Origin: Comamonas granuli NBRC 101663
GTDB taxonomy: Bacteria > Pseudomonadota > Gammaproteobacteria > Burkholderiales > Burkholderiaceae_C
DNA length: 64,000 nt
Assembly: GCF_000739995.1 (NCBI RefSeq)
Contig: NZ_BBJX01000005.1
Coordinates: 124,001 to 188,000, forward strand
Direction of reading: 5' to 3'
Shown here: positions 57,430 through 64,000 of the stretch, in pieces
Position numbering within the stretch: position 1 is the stretch's first letter
How the letters are laid out: each line of letters opens with the position of its first letter
Translations under genes and position numbers: made by a program
Notes under the pieces: model-generated
Databases searched by the model: none
What the model was told of the DNA's origin: nothing
The model's input: only the letters and a program-made list of their open reading frames with translations

Positions 57430-58674
57430 AGGGCACCCGTAGCCGAAGCCCTGCGCCAGCGTGACGCCGCCGCCCGGCTGGTGCTGGTGCCTGATGTGGG
57501 CAAGGAAGAAAGCGCCGCAGAGATTGCCCAGGCCGTAGGGGCTGCCGTTGCCTACATGCCCCAGGGCGAGGCGCAGAACTTCGACGCGAACGACCTTGCC
57601 CAGCGTGACGGGTTTGATGTGCTGGCCTGCACGCTGGAAGCTGCGACAGAGCCCCCGAAGCCCGCGCCCCGCTACAAGCTGCTGGGAGCCGATGAACTGC
57701 GCGACCTGCCCCCGCTGGCGTGGCGTGTGCGTGGCGTGCTGCCTGCCGTGGGGCTTGCTGCGCTGTATGGCCCGAGCGCATCCGGTAAATCGTTCCTGGC
57801 CTTCGACATGGCCGCCGCCATTGCTGAGGGGCAACGCTGGTTTGATTGCCGGGTGGAAGCTGCGCCCGTGGTTTACGCCGCGTTGGAAGGCGAAGCCGGG
57901 TTCAAGCTGCGCGCCCAGGCATGGGAAGTAAGCCGGGGCCGTGCGCTGCCTGATGGCCTGCGCATGATGCTGCAACCGTTCAAGCTGACCGATGGGCAGG
58001 ACGTGCTAGACCTGGCCGCCGTGGTGCCTGCTGGCGCTGTGGTGGTGCTGGACACGCTGAACCGTTCCGCACCGACCGCAGACGAAAACAGTTCACGCGA
58101 CATGGGCGAGATTCTGGAAGCTGCCAAGACTCTGCAAACCCTGACCCGTGGGCTGGTGCTGCTGGTTCACCACACGGGCAAGAATGCCGCCGCTGGCCTG
58201 CGTGGGCACAGTTCGCTATTCGCTGCGATGGATGCCGCAATCGAGGTTTCACGCGAAGGCGACCGCCGGGAATGGAAGGTTGCGAAAAGCAAGGACGGGC
58301 AGGACGGAACCGCACACCCGTTCAAGCTGCAAGTGGAAACGCTGGGCGTGGAGGAAACCGGCGAGGCCATTACATCGTGCGTGGTGCTGCGCGACACCGC
58401 CGCCCAGGATGTGCGCGCCGTGAAGCTGCCCCAGGGTGGCAATCAAAAGATTGTGCTCACCGCCCTGCGCACCATGTTCAAGGACGGCACTACGGGCAAA
58501 GCCGGAGCGCCTGCACTGGCGAAGTGTGTGGAGCTTGAAGCCGCCGTGACGTTTGCCGCATCCGCGCTGCTGGTAGCTCCCGACCGCAAGGCAGAGCGCG
58601 CCAGAGAGGCAATCACGGGGCTCGTGGCGCGTGGTGTGCTGGGCTGCAATGAGGGGTGGATATGGCAAGCCTGA
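57430..58674 (+). pseudogene. 5'-truncated phage-type primase-helicase (Toprim remnant plus RepA-like ATPase)
   Basis: The reading frame has no start codon of its own after the host junction near 57425. The first ~65 residues look like the end of a Toprim domain (PVAEALRQRDAAARLVLVPD, then NFDANDLAQRDGFDVL). They are followed by a RecA-like RepA ATPase with Walker A LYGPSASGKSFLAFDM, Walker B AVVVLDTLNRSAP and GLVLLVHHTGKNAAAGLRGH. Such proteins replicate phage satellites and plasmids. The primase half has been lost at the left junction, which also removed any integrase. It ends just before a GC-rich dyad and the VRR-NUC gene. Confidence 0.8.
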
Positions 58675-58775
58675 CGCCCCGAAATTCCCCGTTTTCCCCG
58701 TTTTCGGGGATTCCCAGGCCCGAAATTCCCCGCCCCCCCTTTAAGGGGGGAGGTTTTCGGGGGACTTTTTCCGGT
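58675..58775 (+). repeat. GC-rich repeats and dyads between the RepA-like gene and VRR-NUC
   Basis: CCGAAATTCCCCG occurs twice (near 58679 and 58720), with CCCCGTTTTCGGGG-type hairpins between, and a perfect inverted repeat CCCCCCTTTAAGGGGGG near 58734. The spacing of direct repeats next to a replication gene could mark an origin; this is inference. Confidence 0.5.
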
Positions 58776-58789
58776 GGGGAGGTTTTGCG

Positions 58790-59155
58790 ATGACTGCTGA
58801 CCTTTTCGGACTGGAACAACAGACACCCCGAACCAACAGCCGCCCCGAAGCTGCCGCCCTGGTGGAAGTCTTGAAGGCACTGAGAACGCATCCCGCCGTG
58901 GCATGGGCCGAGCGCATGAACACCGGAGCCGCAAAGGTGGGCAACCGCTTTATCCGTTTCGGCTGGCCGGGCTGCCCTGACGTGCTGGGGCAATTGAAGG
59001 ATGGCCGCTTTTTGGGTGTGGAAGTGAAAGCCCAGGCCGGACGCCTGCGCCCAGAGCAAGCCCTATTCCTGGCGCGCATCCGTGCCGCTGGTGGCGTGGC
59101 CTTTGTGGCGCGTGACCTGCGCGATGTGCGCGAGCAACTGAAAGAAAACAAATGA
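58790..59155 (+). CDS. VRR-NUC domain nuclease (phage-type)
   Basis: 121 residues. The PD-(D/E)xK-type core is visible: RFGWPGCPDVLGQLKDGRFL, then GVEVKAQAGRLRPEQ, with the acidic residue and Glu-x-Lys of the active site. VRR-NUC proteins in phages are often Holliday-junction or replication-linked nucleases. It starts at ATG 58790 after GGGGAGG and its stop overlaps the next small ORF (ATGA). Confidence 0.88.
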   Translation: MTADLFGLEQQTPRTNSRPEAAALVEVLKALRTHPAVAWAERMNTGAAKVGNRFIRFGWPGCPDVLGQLKDGRFLGVEVKAQAGRLRPEQALFLARIRAAGGVAFVARDLRDVREQLKENK

Positions 59156-59286
59156 CGTTCGCCTTACTCCACCTTGCCGGGCAGCTACGGCACAAACACA
59201 CCCGCCGCAGGTTTGTCGAAAAGACCTTGCACCGCTGGGGCATGAGCCGCCGCCAATCCCAAAAAATCTCCCGTCACATCCCATGA
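59152..59286 (+). CDS. Small basic protein of the integrated element
   Basis: 44 residues, MTFALLHLAGQLRHKHTRRR at the start. Very basic with an RRQSQKISRHIP end; could bind nucleic acid. The ATG at 59152 overlaps the VRR-NUC stop by four bases and its own stop overlaps the next start in the same way, so it is most likely translated by coupling. No family recognised. Confidence 0.55.
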   Translation: MTFALLHLAGQLRHKHTRRRFVEKTLHRWGMSRRQSQKISRHIP

Positions 59287-59447
59287 AGAAAGACCAGACC
59301 ATGACCATCGAAGAAGCAATTTTCCAAATCCAGCGACTGACCGAAATTTCCGAGGCAGAAACCGCCCGCATGGCGCTACTGGTCAAAGAAGTGGCGAGGC
59401 TTAACGACCGGCTAGACCGCCTGCGCGAACTGGTGAAAAACCTTTAA
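59283..59447 (+). CDS. Small coiled-coil protein of the integrated element
   Basis: 54 residues; after MKKDQTMTIEEAIFQIQRLT the sequence has heptad-like hydrophobic spacing and ends RLNDRLDRLRELVKNL, so a short coiled coil is likely. Third in the chain of ATGA-coupled genes after VRR-NUC. Function unknown. Confidence 0.6.
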   Translation: MKKDQTMTIEEAIFQIQRLTEISEAETARMALLVKEVARLNDRLDRLRELVKNL

Positions 59448-59655
59448 ACGCTGGCGCTTTTTTTCCTATGTGCTACACTCGCGCCCAATGCCGCGATGCA
59501 AAAAACATCCGGCAGGCGCCGAGTGATTTTCTCGGGCTGGACAACAGAGTGATTCTGACCCTGCCAGCGAAAAGACACCCAATTGCTGACACCTGCGTGA
59601 TGCTTGCGATGCGATGGATTTAGGCGACTTCCATCCAACATTGAAAGGCATCATC
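59448..59655 (+). other. Gap before the capsid gene
   Basis: No gene. TACACT at 59474-59479 could be a -10 for capsid expression but lacks a good -35. The rest has several short dyads and no clear ribosome-binding site until AAAGG near 59645. Base composition is lower in GC than the host genes. Confidence 0.35.
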
Positions 59656-60726
59656 ATGTCCATCGTTCAAGAAGTTCAAGAGGGCATCAAGGCCCTGCAA
59701 GACAAACTCAGCGCAGAAATCAAAGCCGCCAAGGCAGAGCAAGATGCAAAGATTGACGCGGCACTGACCGACCTAGCGCAAGGCGGCGTCACCATGAAGT
59801 CCATGCCCGGCGGCACTGCTGACAATCTCGGGGCGCAGGTGGCGACGCAGTTCGAGGCCAACCGCGAACTGTTCGGCAAAACCAAATCCCTGCGCCTGGA
59901 AATCAAAGCCGCTGCCGACCCTGTGACCACCACATCGGGCCGCAGCATCATCGCGGGCGGCGTGGGTGCCATTCAAGGCGGCATCATGGGCCTGCAAAAC
60001 GCAATCCCGTCGCGCCGCGTGGCAAGCACTTCCGTTGTTGAGTATTCGCGGTTTACCGGCACGCAAGGCGCGGCAGCGGTTCAAGCTGGCGAAGGCGCTG
60101 CGAAGGCTGCAATCCGTCCTGACCACAGCCTCATCACGCAATCCGCTCTGACGGTTGCGGGCTATTGCAAGATGAGCAAACAAGCCCTGGCCGATTCCGA
60201 AGAACTCAAACGCGCCGTGGATATCACGCTGATGCGCTCTGTCTCGGCCGGCGTTGACGCGATGCTCTGGGGCGGCAACGTCGCCCCGGCATGGACGGGC
60301 CTGGCCACGCTGGCGACGGCGTTCAGCAGCAGCACCTACACCGCCTTGCCCGATGCGATTAGCGCGGGCGTGGCTGACATGCAAAGCGATGGTTTTGTGC
60401 CTGATGTTGTCTGCATGTCGCCTACGTCCTGGCTGGCTATCTGCACCGCGAAGGGCACTGCAAACGACCACTATCTATCCGGCTCCTACTTGGGCAGCAT
60501 CGAGCCGAGCCTGCGCGGTTTGCGTGTGGTGCTGTCTCCCAGCGTGACCGCCGGTTCTGCGCTGCTCATGGATAGCGCACACAGCGAACTTATCGTGAGC
60601 GATGGTTTCAGCATCGAGGTCGGCTACGTGAATGATGACTTCACGAAAAACCTTGTGACCATTCTGGGCGAGGTGCGCGTGATTCCTATCTTCCGCACCG
60701 CCGGTTCCATGCTGGTCGTGAGCTAA
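59656..60726 (+). CDS. HK97-fold major capsid protein
   Basis: 356 residues. Residues about 1-45 form a Lys/Glu/Ala-rich coiled coil (VQEGIKALQDKLSAEIKAAK), the scaffold-like delta domain of HK97 capsids; the shell domain follows with RRVASTSVVEYSRFTG, the spine-helix region SEELKRAVDITLMRSVSAGV and the C-terminal IEVGYVNDDFTKNLVTILGE. It is expected to form the head. No portal, protease or large terminase gene is present in the window, so it stands alone in a damaged element. Confidence 0.88.
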   Translation: MSIVQEVQEGIKALQDKLSAEIKAAKAEQDAKIDAALTDLAQGGVTMKSMPGGTADNLGAQVATQFEANRELFGKTKSLRLEIKAAADPVTTTSGRSIIAGGVGAIQGGIMGLQNAIPSRRVASTSVVEYSRFTGTQGAAAVQAGEGAAKAAIRPDHSLITQSALTVAGYCKMSKQALADSEELKRAVDITLMRSVSAGVDAMLWGGNVAPAWTGLATLATAFSSSTYTALPDAISAGVADMQSDGFVPDVVCMSPTSWLAICTAKGTANDHYLSGSYLGSIEPSLRGLRVVLSPSVTAGSALLMDSAHSELIVSDGFSIEVGYVNDDFTKNLVTILGEVRVIPIFRTAGSMLVVS

Positions 60727-60932
60727 GCGACAAAGAATTGCGGGGGTTAGTTTCACCCCTGGAAAGTGGCCCGTCGAGCCATCGCAATAAATCGACCGTC
60801 GGCAGCACTTTTTGCGGGGTGCGTGGCCGACACCTTCACACCCCAAGGGGCCATTCCAGAACGGGGTGCGACCCCACTGGAAACCGGCAAGCTCCCGCTG
60901 CGTTGCTAACCCTGTAGTTTCAAGGAGCCGCT
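60727..60932 (+). other. Gap between capsid and small terminase genes
   Basis: No ORF with coding character. Contains short dyads (for example GGGGTGCG near 60816 with CGACCCC near 60869) and ends with AAGGAG, the ribosome-binding site of the next gene. Confidence 0.35.
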
Positions 60933-61361
60933 ATGGCCCGAAAATCCGCCGCCGCACTGGCAACCCCGAGCATTTTCAGCACGAAGCGCCCGCCGCCGCC
61001 CGATGGCCTGCCCCCAGGTGCTGCTGCGCTGTGGGTTTCAATCTGCGCCGGGCTTGATGCGAACTACTTTTCGACCGGCGACATGGTGCTGCTCGAGGCG
61101 CTGGTGATGGCAGACCACCAAAAGAGGCTTTGCGATGCGATGGTGCTGCGTGACGGGCCTATCACCGGCGATGGCGCAATCAACCCAGCCGCCAAGCTAT
61201 CGAACCAGTACGCTGCCACGCTGGCCGCGCTATCGGGCAAGCTGCGATTGTGCAAAAGCGCCACGACGCGACCAGAAAGCGCCGGGCTGCGCAAGGCTCT
61301 GCACTCCGGGCCGAAGCCGTGGGAATCTAGCCCCGAGATGGCGGAGTATTTCAATGACTGA
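60933..61361 (+). CDS. P27-family phage terminase small subunit
   Basis: 142 residues. P27-type helical arrangement: PPGAAALWVSICAGLDANYF, then AALSGKLRLCKSATTRPESA near the C-terminus. It would recognise DNA for packaging with a large terminase, which is absent here. ATG 60933 has AAGGAG 5 bases upstream. Its end overlaps the next small ORF by 8 bases. Confidence 0.75.
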   Translation: MARKSAAALATPSIFSTKRPPPPDGLPPGAAALWVSICAGLDANYFSTGDMVLLEALVMADHQKRLCDAMVLRDGPITGDGAINPAAKLSNQYAATLAALSGKLRLCKSATTRPESAGLRKALHSGPKPWESSPEMAEYFND

Positions 61362-61506
61362 AACCCAATACGAAGCCATCATGCAAGCCCTGGCCCGGCT
61401 GGTGCAAGAGAGCGCGCAACTCAAAGGGTTGATGCTTGATGTGGTGGGCGACGTTGCCGACTTGCAAGCCCGCATCGAGGCCGTGAACATGCGGTTTGAT
61501 GAGTAG
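61354..61506 (+). CDS. Small helical protein of the integrated element
   Basis: 50 residues: MTETQYEAIMQALARLVQES, then VADLQARIEAVNMRFDE. Predicted amphipathic helices. Overlaps the P27 terminase gene by eight bases, so translation may be coupled. No family recognised. Confidence 0.55.
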   Translation: MTETQYEAIMQALARLVQESAQLKGLMLDVVGDVADLQARIEAVNMRFDE

Positions 61507-61614
61507 GGGATGGGGCGGTGTCAAAGCCCTGGCAGCCTGAGCGCAAGACACCGCACGTACTCGCATGTGGACTTTAAATTCCCCCTTTTGAAATCAATCA
61601 AGTTTCAGCAAATC

Positions 61615-61815
61615 ATGGCAGGACATGGAGGCCGCAGGAAAGGCGCTGGAAGGCCCGCAGGCAGTCGCAACAAGCCGCGCCTGATAGATGACCTGCCTGA
61701 CACTGCCGACCCGCTGCAATGGCTTTTGGCAGCAATGAACCATGAAGCCCTGCCGCTGCGCCTGCGGGTGAATGCTGCGAAAGCCCTGATGCCGTTCATG
61801 CACCCGCCGGGCTGA
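61615..61815 (+). CDS. Truncated terminase-small-like DNA-binding protein
   Basis: 66 residues. The N-terminus GHGGRRKGAGRPAGSRNKPR is the AT-hook-like stretch common at the start of phage small terminases and related DNA-binding proteins; LRLRVNAAKALMPFMHP follows. Family members usually continue beyond MPFMH for several dozen residues, so the protein looks cut short at its 3' end. It is followed by a terminator. Confidence 0.6.
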   Translation: MAGHGGRRKGAGRPAGSRNKPRLIDDLPDTADPLQWLLAAMNHEALPLRLRVNAAKALMPFMHPPG

Positions 61816-61820
61816 CAGAC

Positions 61821-61857
61821 AAGCCCCAACCGAAGCCCCCGCCGTGGGGCTTTTTTG
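61821..61857 (+). terminator. Rho-independent terminator at the right end of the element
   Basis: AAGCCCCA pairs with TGGGGCTT across a 16-base loop that contains a second GC-rich piece; a run of six T follows. Confidence 0.75.
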
Positions 61858-61888
61858 TTGGCTGCCGCAGGCGCTGCATTCGGGCAAC

Positions 61889-61908
61889 TTGCCTACAGAT
61901 TGCCTACA
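61889..61908 (+). repeat. Tandem TTGCCTACA repeats at the element boundary
   Basis: TTGCCTACA occurs twice with an 11-base period, one DNA turn, 60 bases from the tRNA gene. Could be recombination arm sites of a lost integrase; no second copy of the tRNA end was found at the left junction. Confidence 0.4.
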
Positions 61909-61918
61909 AGCCCACAAT

Positions 61919-61959
61919 GGAAAAAGGGTTCACTACTATTTTCATAGCAATGAACCCTT
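61919..61959 (-). terminator. Terminator of tRNA-Thr (minus strand)
   Basis: AAGGGTTCA (61924-61932) pairs with TGAACCCTT (61951-61959), and on the minus strand the stem is followed by a T run (the AAAAA at 61919-61925 of the + strand). Confidence 0.8.
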
Positions 61960-61967
61960 GTCCATAT

Positions 61968-62043
61968 TGGTGCCGGAGAGATGAATCGAACACCCGACCT
62001 TCTCATTACGAATGAGCTGCTCTACCGACTGAGCTACACCGGC
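61968..62043 (-). tRNA. tRNA-Thr (anticodon CGT), CCA encoded
   Basis: 76 bases with all four arms. D arm GCTC/GAGC, anticodon loop TTCGTAA with CGT at 34-36, T loop TTCGATT, and an encoded CCA end. The acceptor pairs GCCGGTG with CTCCGGC with one U-U mismatch (6-67), and the T stem has two G-U pairs. It starts 12 bases after the fbp stop on the same strand. Confidence 0.93.
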
Positions 62044-62055
62044 CTAAGCCTCACA

Positions 62056-63063
62056 TTATATACCATTATGGTAGCTTGTCACCCGCTCGACCTCATTTTT
62101 TGAGCCCAGGATGACGCTCACGCGCTCGTGCAGCTGCGTGGGCTGGATGTCCAGGATACGCTGCTTGCCGTTGGTGGCGGCGCCGCCGGCCTGTTCGACC
62201 AGCCAGCCCATGGGGTTGGCCTCGTACAGCAGGCGCAGCTTGCCGGGCTTGTGGGGTTCGCGCTTGTCCCACGGATACATGAAGATGCCGCCACGCGTCA
62301 TGATGCGGTGCACGTCCGACACCATGCTGGCGATCCAGCGCATGTTGAAGTCCTTGCCGCGCGGGCCTTCCTTGCCCTGCAGGCATTCGTCGATGTAGCG
62401 CTTGACCGGCTCGTCCCAGTGGCGCATGTTGCTCATGTTGATGGCGAATTCCTTGGTGTCCTCGGGAATGCGCACGTTCTCCTGGATGAGCACGAAGGAG
62501 CCCTGCTCGCGGTCGAGCGTGAACATGGCCACGCCGTCGCCCACGGTGAGCACCAGTGTGGTCTGCGGGCCGTAGACGCAGTAGCCGGCGGCCACCTGGC
62601 GCTTGCCCGGTTGCAGGAAGTCGCCCTCGTCCACGCCGCGGTCGCCATCAGGCATGCGCAGCACGCTGAAGATGGTGCCGATGCTCACGTTCACGTCGAT
62701 GTTCGACGAGCCGTCCAGCGGATCGAACAGGAGCAGGTATTCGCCCTTGGGGTAGCGGTTGGGCACGATGTAGATGCCGTCCATCTCCTCGCTGGCCATG
62801 GCCGCCAGGTGGCCGCCCCACTCGTTGGCTTCGATCAGCACTTCGTTGGCGATGATGTCGAGCTTTTTCTGCACTTCACCCTGGACGTTCTCGCTGCCGG
62901 CCGTGCCCAGCACGCCGCCCAGGGCGCCCTTGTTGACGGCCTGGCTGATGCTCTTGCAGGCGCGCGCCACGACTTCGAGCAGCAGGCGCAGTTCCGAGGG
63001 GATGTGGCCATGCACGCGCTGCTGTTCGACGAGAAAGCGCGTCAGGCTGATGCGTTTGGACAT
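62056..63063 (-). CDS. fbp: Fructose-1,6-bisphosphatase class I
   Basis: Gluconeogenic hydrolysis of fructose-1,6-bisphosphate to fructose-6-phosphate. 335 residues. The metal site is in [20 protein letters not shown], with ASEEMDGIY before and the sugar-phosphate region [20 protein letters not shown] after. ATG 63063 is the family start. Transcribed in the same direction as pepN (12 bases upstream) and tRNA-Thr, probably one transcription unit with pepN. Confidence 0.97.
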   Translation of the reverse strand: MSKRISLTRFLVEQQRVHGHIPSELRLLLEVVARACKSISQAVNKGALGGVLGTAGSENVQGEVQKKLDIIANEVLIEANEWGGHLAAMASEEMDGIYIVPNRYPKGEYLLLFDPLDGSSNIDVNVSIGTIFSVLRMPDGDRGVDEGDFLQPGKRQVAAGYCVYGPQTTLVLTVGDGVAMFTLDREQGSFVLIQENVRIPEDTKEFAINMSNMRHWDEPVKRYIDECLQGKEGPRGKDFNMRWIASMVSDVHRIMTRGGIFMYPWDKREPHKPGKLRLLYEANPMGWLVEQAGGAATNGKQRILDIQPTQLHERVSVILGSKNEVERVTSYHNGI

Positions 63064-63075
63064 GGATGGGGCTCC

Positions 63076-64000
63076 TTATACGTTGGCCAGTGCGCGTGTG
63101 ACGACCTCGCGCACGTCGTTGGAGAGGTCGGGCCGGGCGGCGACGCGCGCGATCGCCTCGCGCGCGGCCGTGCGCCAGGGTTCGGCGAGCTTGCTCCAGC
63201 GGTCGAGCGCGCGCGCCAGGCGTGCGGCCACCTGGGGGTTGATGGCGTCGAGTTCCATGACGCGCTCGCTCCAGAACACATAGCCCGCGGCGTCCTGGCG
63301 GTGGAAGGCGCCGGGGTTGGCGTTGCAGTAGCTGAAGATGAGGCTGCGCGCCCGGTTGGGGTTCTTGAGCGAAAACTGCGGGTGCTGCATGAGCTGGCGC
63401 ACCAGGGGCAGCACATTGCCGCCGCGGTCGGGGCTGCCGGCCTGCAGCGCGAACCATTTGTCGATGACCAGCGCATCGTCCTTGAACAACTGGTGAAAGC
63501 GTGCCAGGGCGGGCTGGGCCAGCGCGTGGCCGCTGGCGACCAGGGCCGACAGGGCGTTGAAGCGGTCGGTCATGTTGCCCGCGTCCTTGAAGCGCTGGTA
63601 GGCCTTGCCGGGCCAGACGGTGTCGCCGCTCGCGCGCGCGGCCAGGCACAGCATGGCCAGGGCCAGGCCGGCGAGGGCGCGGCGGCCGGCCGAGGCGGCG
63701 TCGGGGCGGTAGGCGCCCGTGTGCTGGTGTTGCTCCCAGGCCCAGGCCCAGTCGGCCTGCAGGGCGGCGGCCAGCTCCTGGCGCATGGCTTCGCGCACGG
63801 CGTGCACGCGCTGCGGGTCCACCACGTCGAGCTGCTCGGCGATGTAGGTCTCCGAGGGCAGGGTGAGCACGAGCTCCTTGAAGGCCGCGTCCAGGCCGGG
63901 ATGGCGCAGCACGCTGCGCATGGCCTCGATGTAGCTGGCAGGCAGGATTTTGGAGTCAATTTGGCCTTCAGCGCCCGTGGACAGTGCGCTGTCAGCTATC
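63076..64000 (-). CDS. pepN: Aminopeptidase N, C-terminal part (5' end outside window)
   Basis: M1 zinc aminopeptidase; the visible 308 residues are the helical C-terminal domain of the E. coli type (LTLPSETYIAEQLDVVDPQR, NMTDRFNALSALVASGHAL, SLKNPNRARSLIFSYCNANP, NPQVAARLARALDRW). The frame is open to the window edge, so the catalytic domain lies outside. The first visible ~20 residues (IADSALSTGAEGQIDSK) are encoded by a copy of the dispersed repeat. Confidence 0.93.
   Translation of the reverse strand, partial: IADSALSTGAEGQIDSKILPASYIEAMRSVLRHPGLDAAFKELVLTLPSETYIAEQLDVVDPQRVHAVREAMRQELAAALQADWAWAWEQHQHTGAYRPDAASAGRRALAGLALAMLCLAARASGDTVWPGKAYQRFKDAGNMTDRFNALSALVASGHALAQPALARFHQLFKDDALVIDKWFALQAGSPDRGGNVLPLVRQLMQHPQFSLKNPNRARSLIFSYCNANPGAFHRQDAAGYVFWSERVMELDAINPQVAARLARALDRWSKLAEPWRTAAREAIARVAARPDLSNDVREVVTRALANV
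63948..64000 (-). repeat. Dispersed palindromic repeat inside pepN (runs off window)
   Basis: The minus strand reads GATAGCTGACAGCGCACTGT, then GGGCGCTGAAGGCCAAATTG, both arms of the family. In frame with PepN. Confidence 0.75.

Noticed and set aside
57370-57430. Left attachment site (second copy of the tRNA-Thr 3' end)
   Set aside because: No copy of the tRNA end was found near the left junction; the element is cut inside a gene instead.

Overview
The window is chromosomal DNA from a high-GC betaproteobacterium, most likely Burkholderiales, family Comamonadaceae (Acidovorax / Alicycliphilus / Diaphorobacter type). The basis is the gene order lpxA-lpxB-rnhB-rRNA methylase, carA-ORF-carB-greA, yhbY/rlmE-ftsH-folP-glmM, the acnD-prpF type methylcitrate cluster, and a dispersed short palindromic repeat known from this family. 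There is no plasmid backbone or CRISPR array. Both end genes run off the window (lpxA at the left, pepN at the right).

Layout. 1-3.2 kb: lipid A and RNA maintenance genes. 3.3-9.3 kb: carbamoyl-phosphate synthase with a small conserved ORF between its subunits, then greA and a DUF4149 membrane protein. 9.4-18.6 kb: glycosyltransferase, yhbY, rlmE, ftsH (with a sigma32-like promoter), folP and glmM; between folP and glmM lies a periplasmic TorA/TorZ-type molybdoenzyme with a fused c-type heme domain. 18.6-27.7 kb: EamA exporter, a PadR regulator facing a fadH/dienoyl-CoA isomerase operon for unsaturated fatty acids, argP/argO, and small enzymes. 27.7-34 kb: a leftward operon of alkyl-DHAP-synthase-like oxidase, GlpD, FGGY kinase and secreted phospholipase-C-like protein, with a divergent AraC regulator. 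35-36 kb: a small ORF behind two CRP-like sites, and a DUF502 protein. 36.5-46.6 kb: propionate (methylcitrate) region, consisting of an ScfR-type regulator and thioesterase-prpC-acnD-prpF-lyase, split by a decayed class I ribonucleotide reductase locus. 46.6-49 kb: metR and a truncated metE. 49-57.4 kb: ygiQ, the prkA-yeaH-spoVR stress operon and a crotonase. 57.4-62 kb: remnant of a capsid-encoding integrative element ending at tRNA-Thr. 62-64 kb: fbp and pepN.

The most notable region is 38.3-39.9 kb. A pair of NrdR boxes and a cobalamin riboswitch survive on the + strand, but the genes they should drive are reduced to the 3' end of nrdA and the 5' two-thirds of nrdB, lying in the opposite orientation. 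About 8 kb away metE has lost its whole catalytic C-terminal domain while its activator gene metR is intact. Both broken genes encode the B12-independent isozyme of a step that also has a B12-dependent enzyme, so the strain probably relies on cobalamin for both.

A second theme is an 11-copy family-specific palindromic repeat. Five copies lie inside open reading frames (lpxB, an rRNA methylase gene, the DUF4149 gene, ygiQ, pepN), apparently overwriting variable protein segments without breaking the frame. Other copies supply the ribosome-binding or start region of neighbouring genes.
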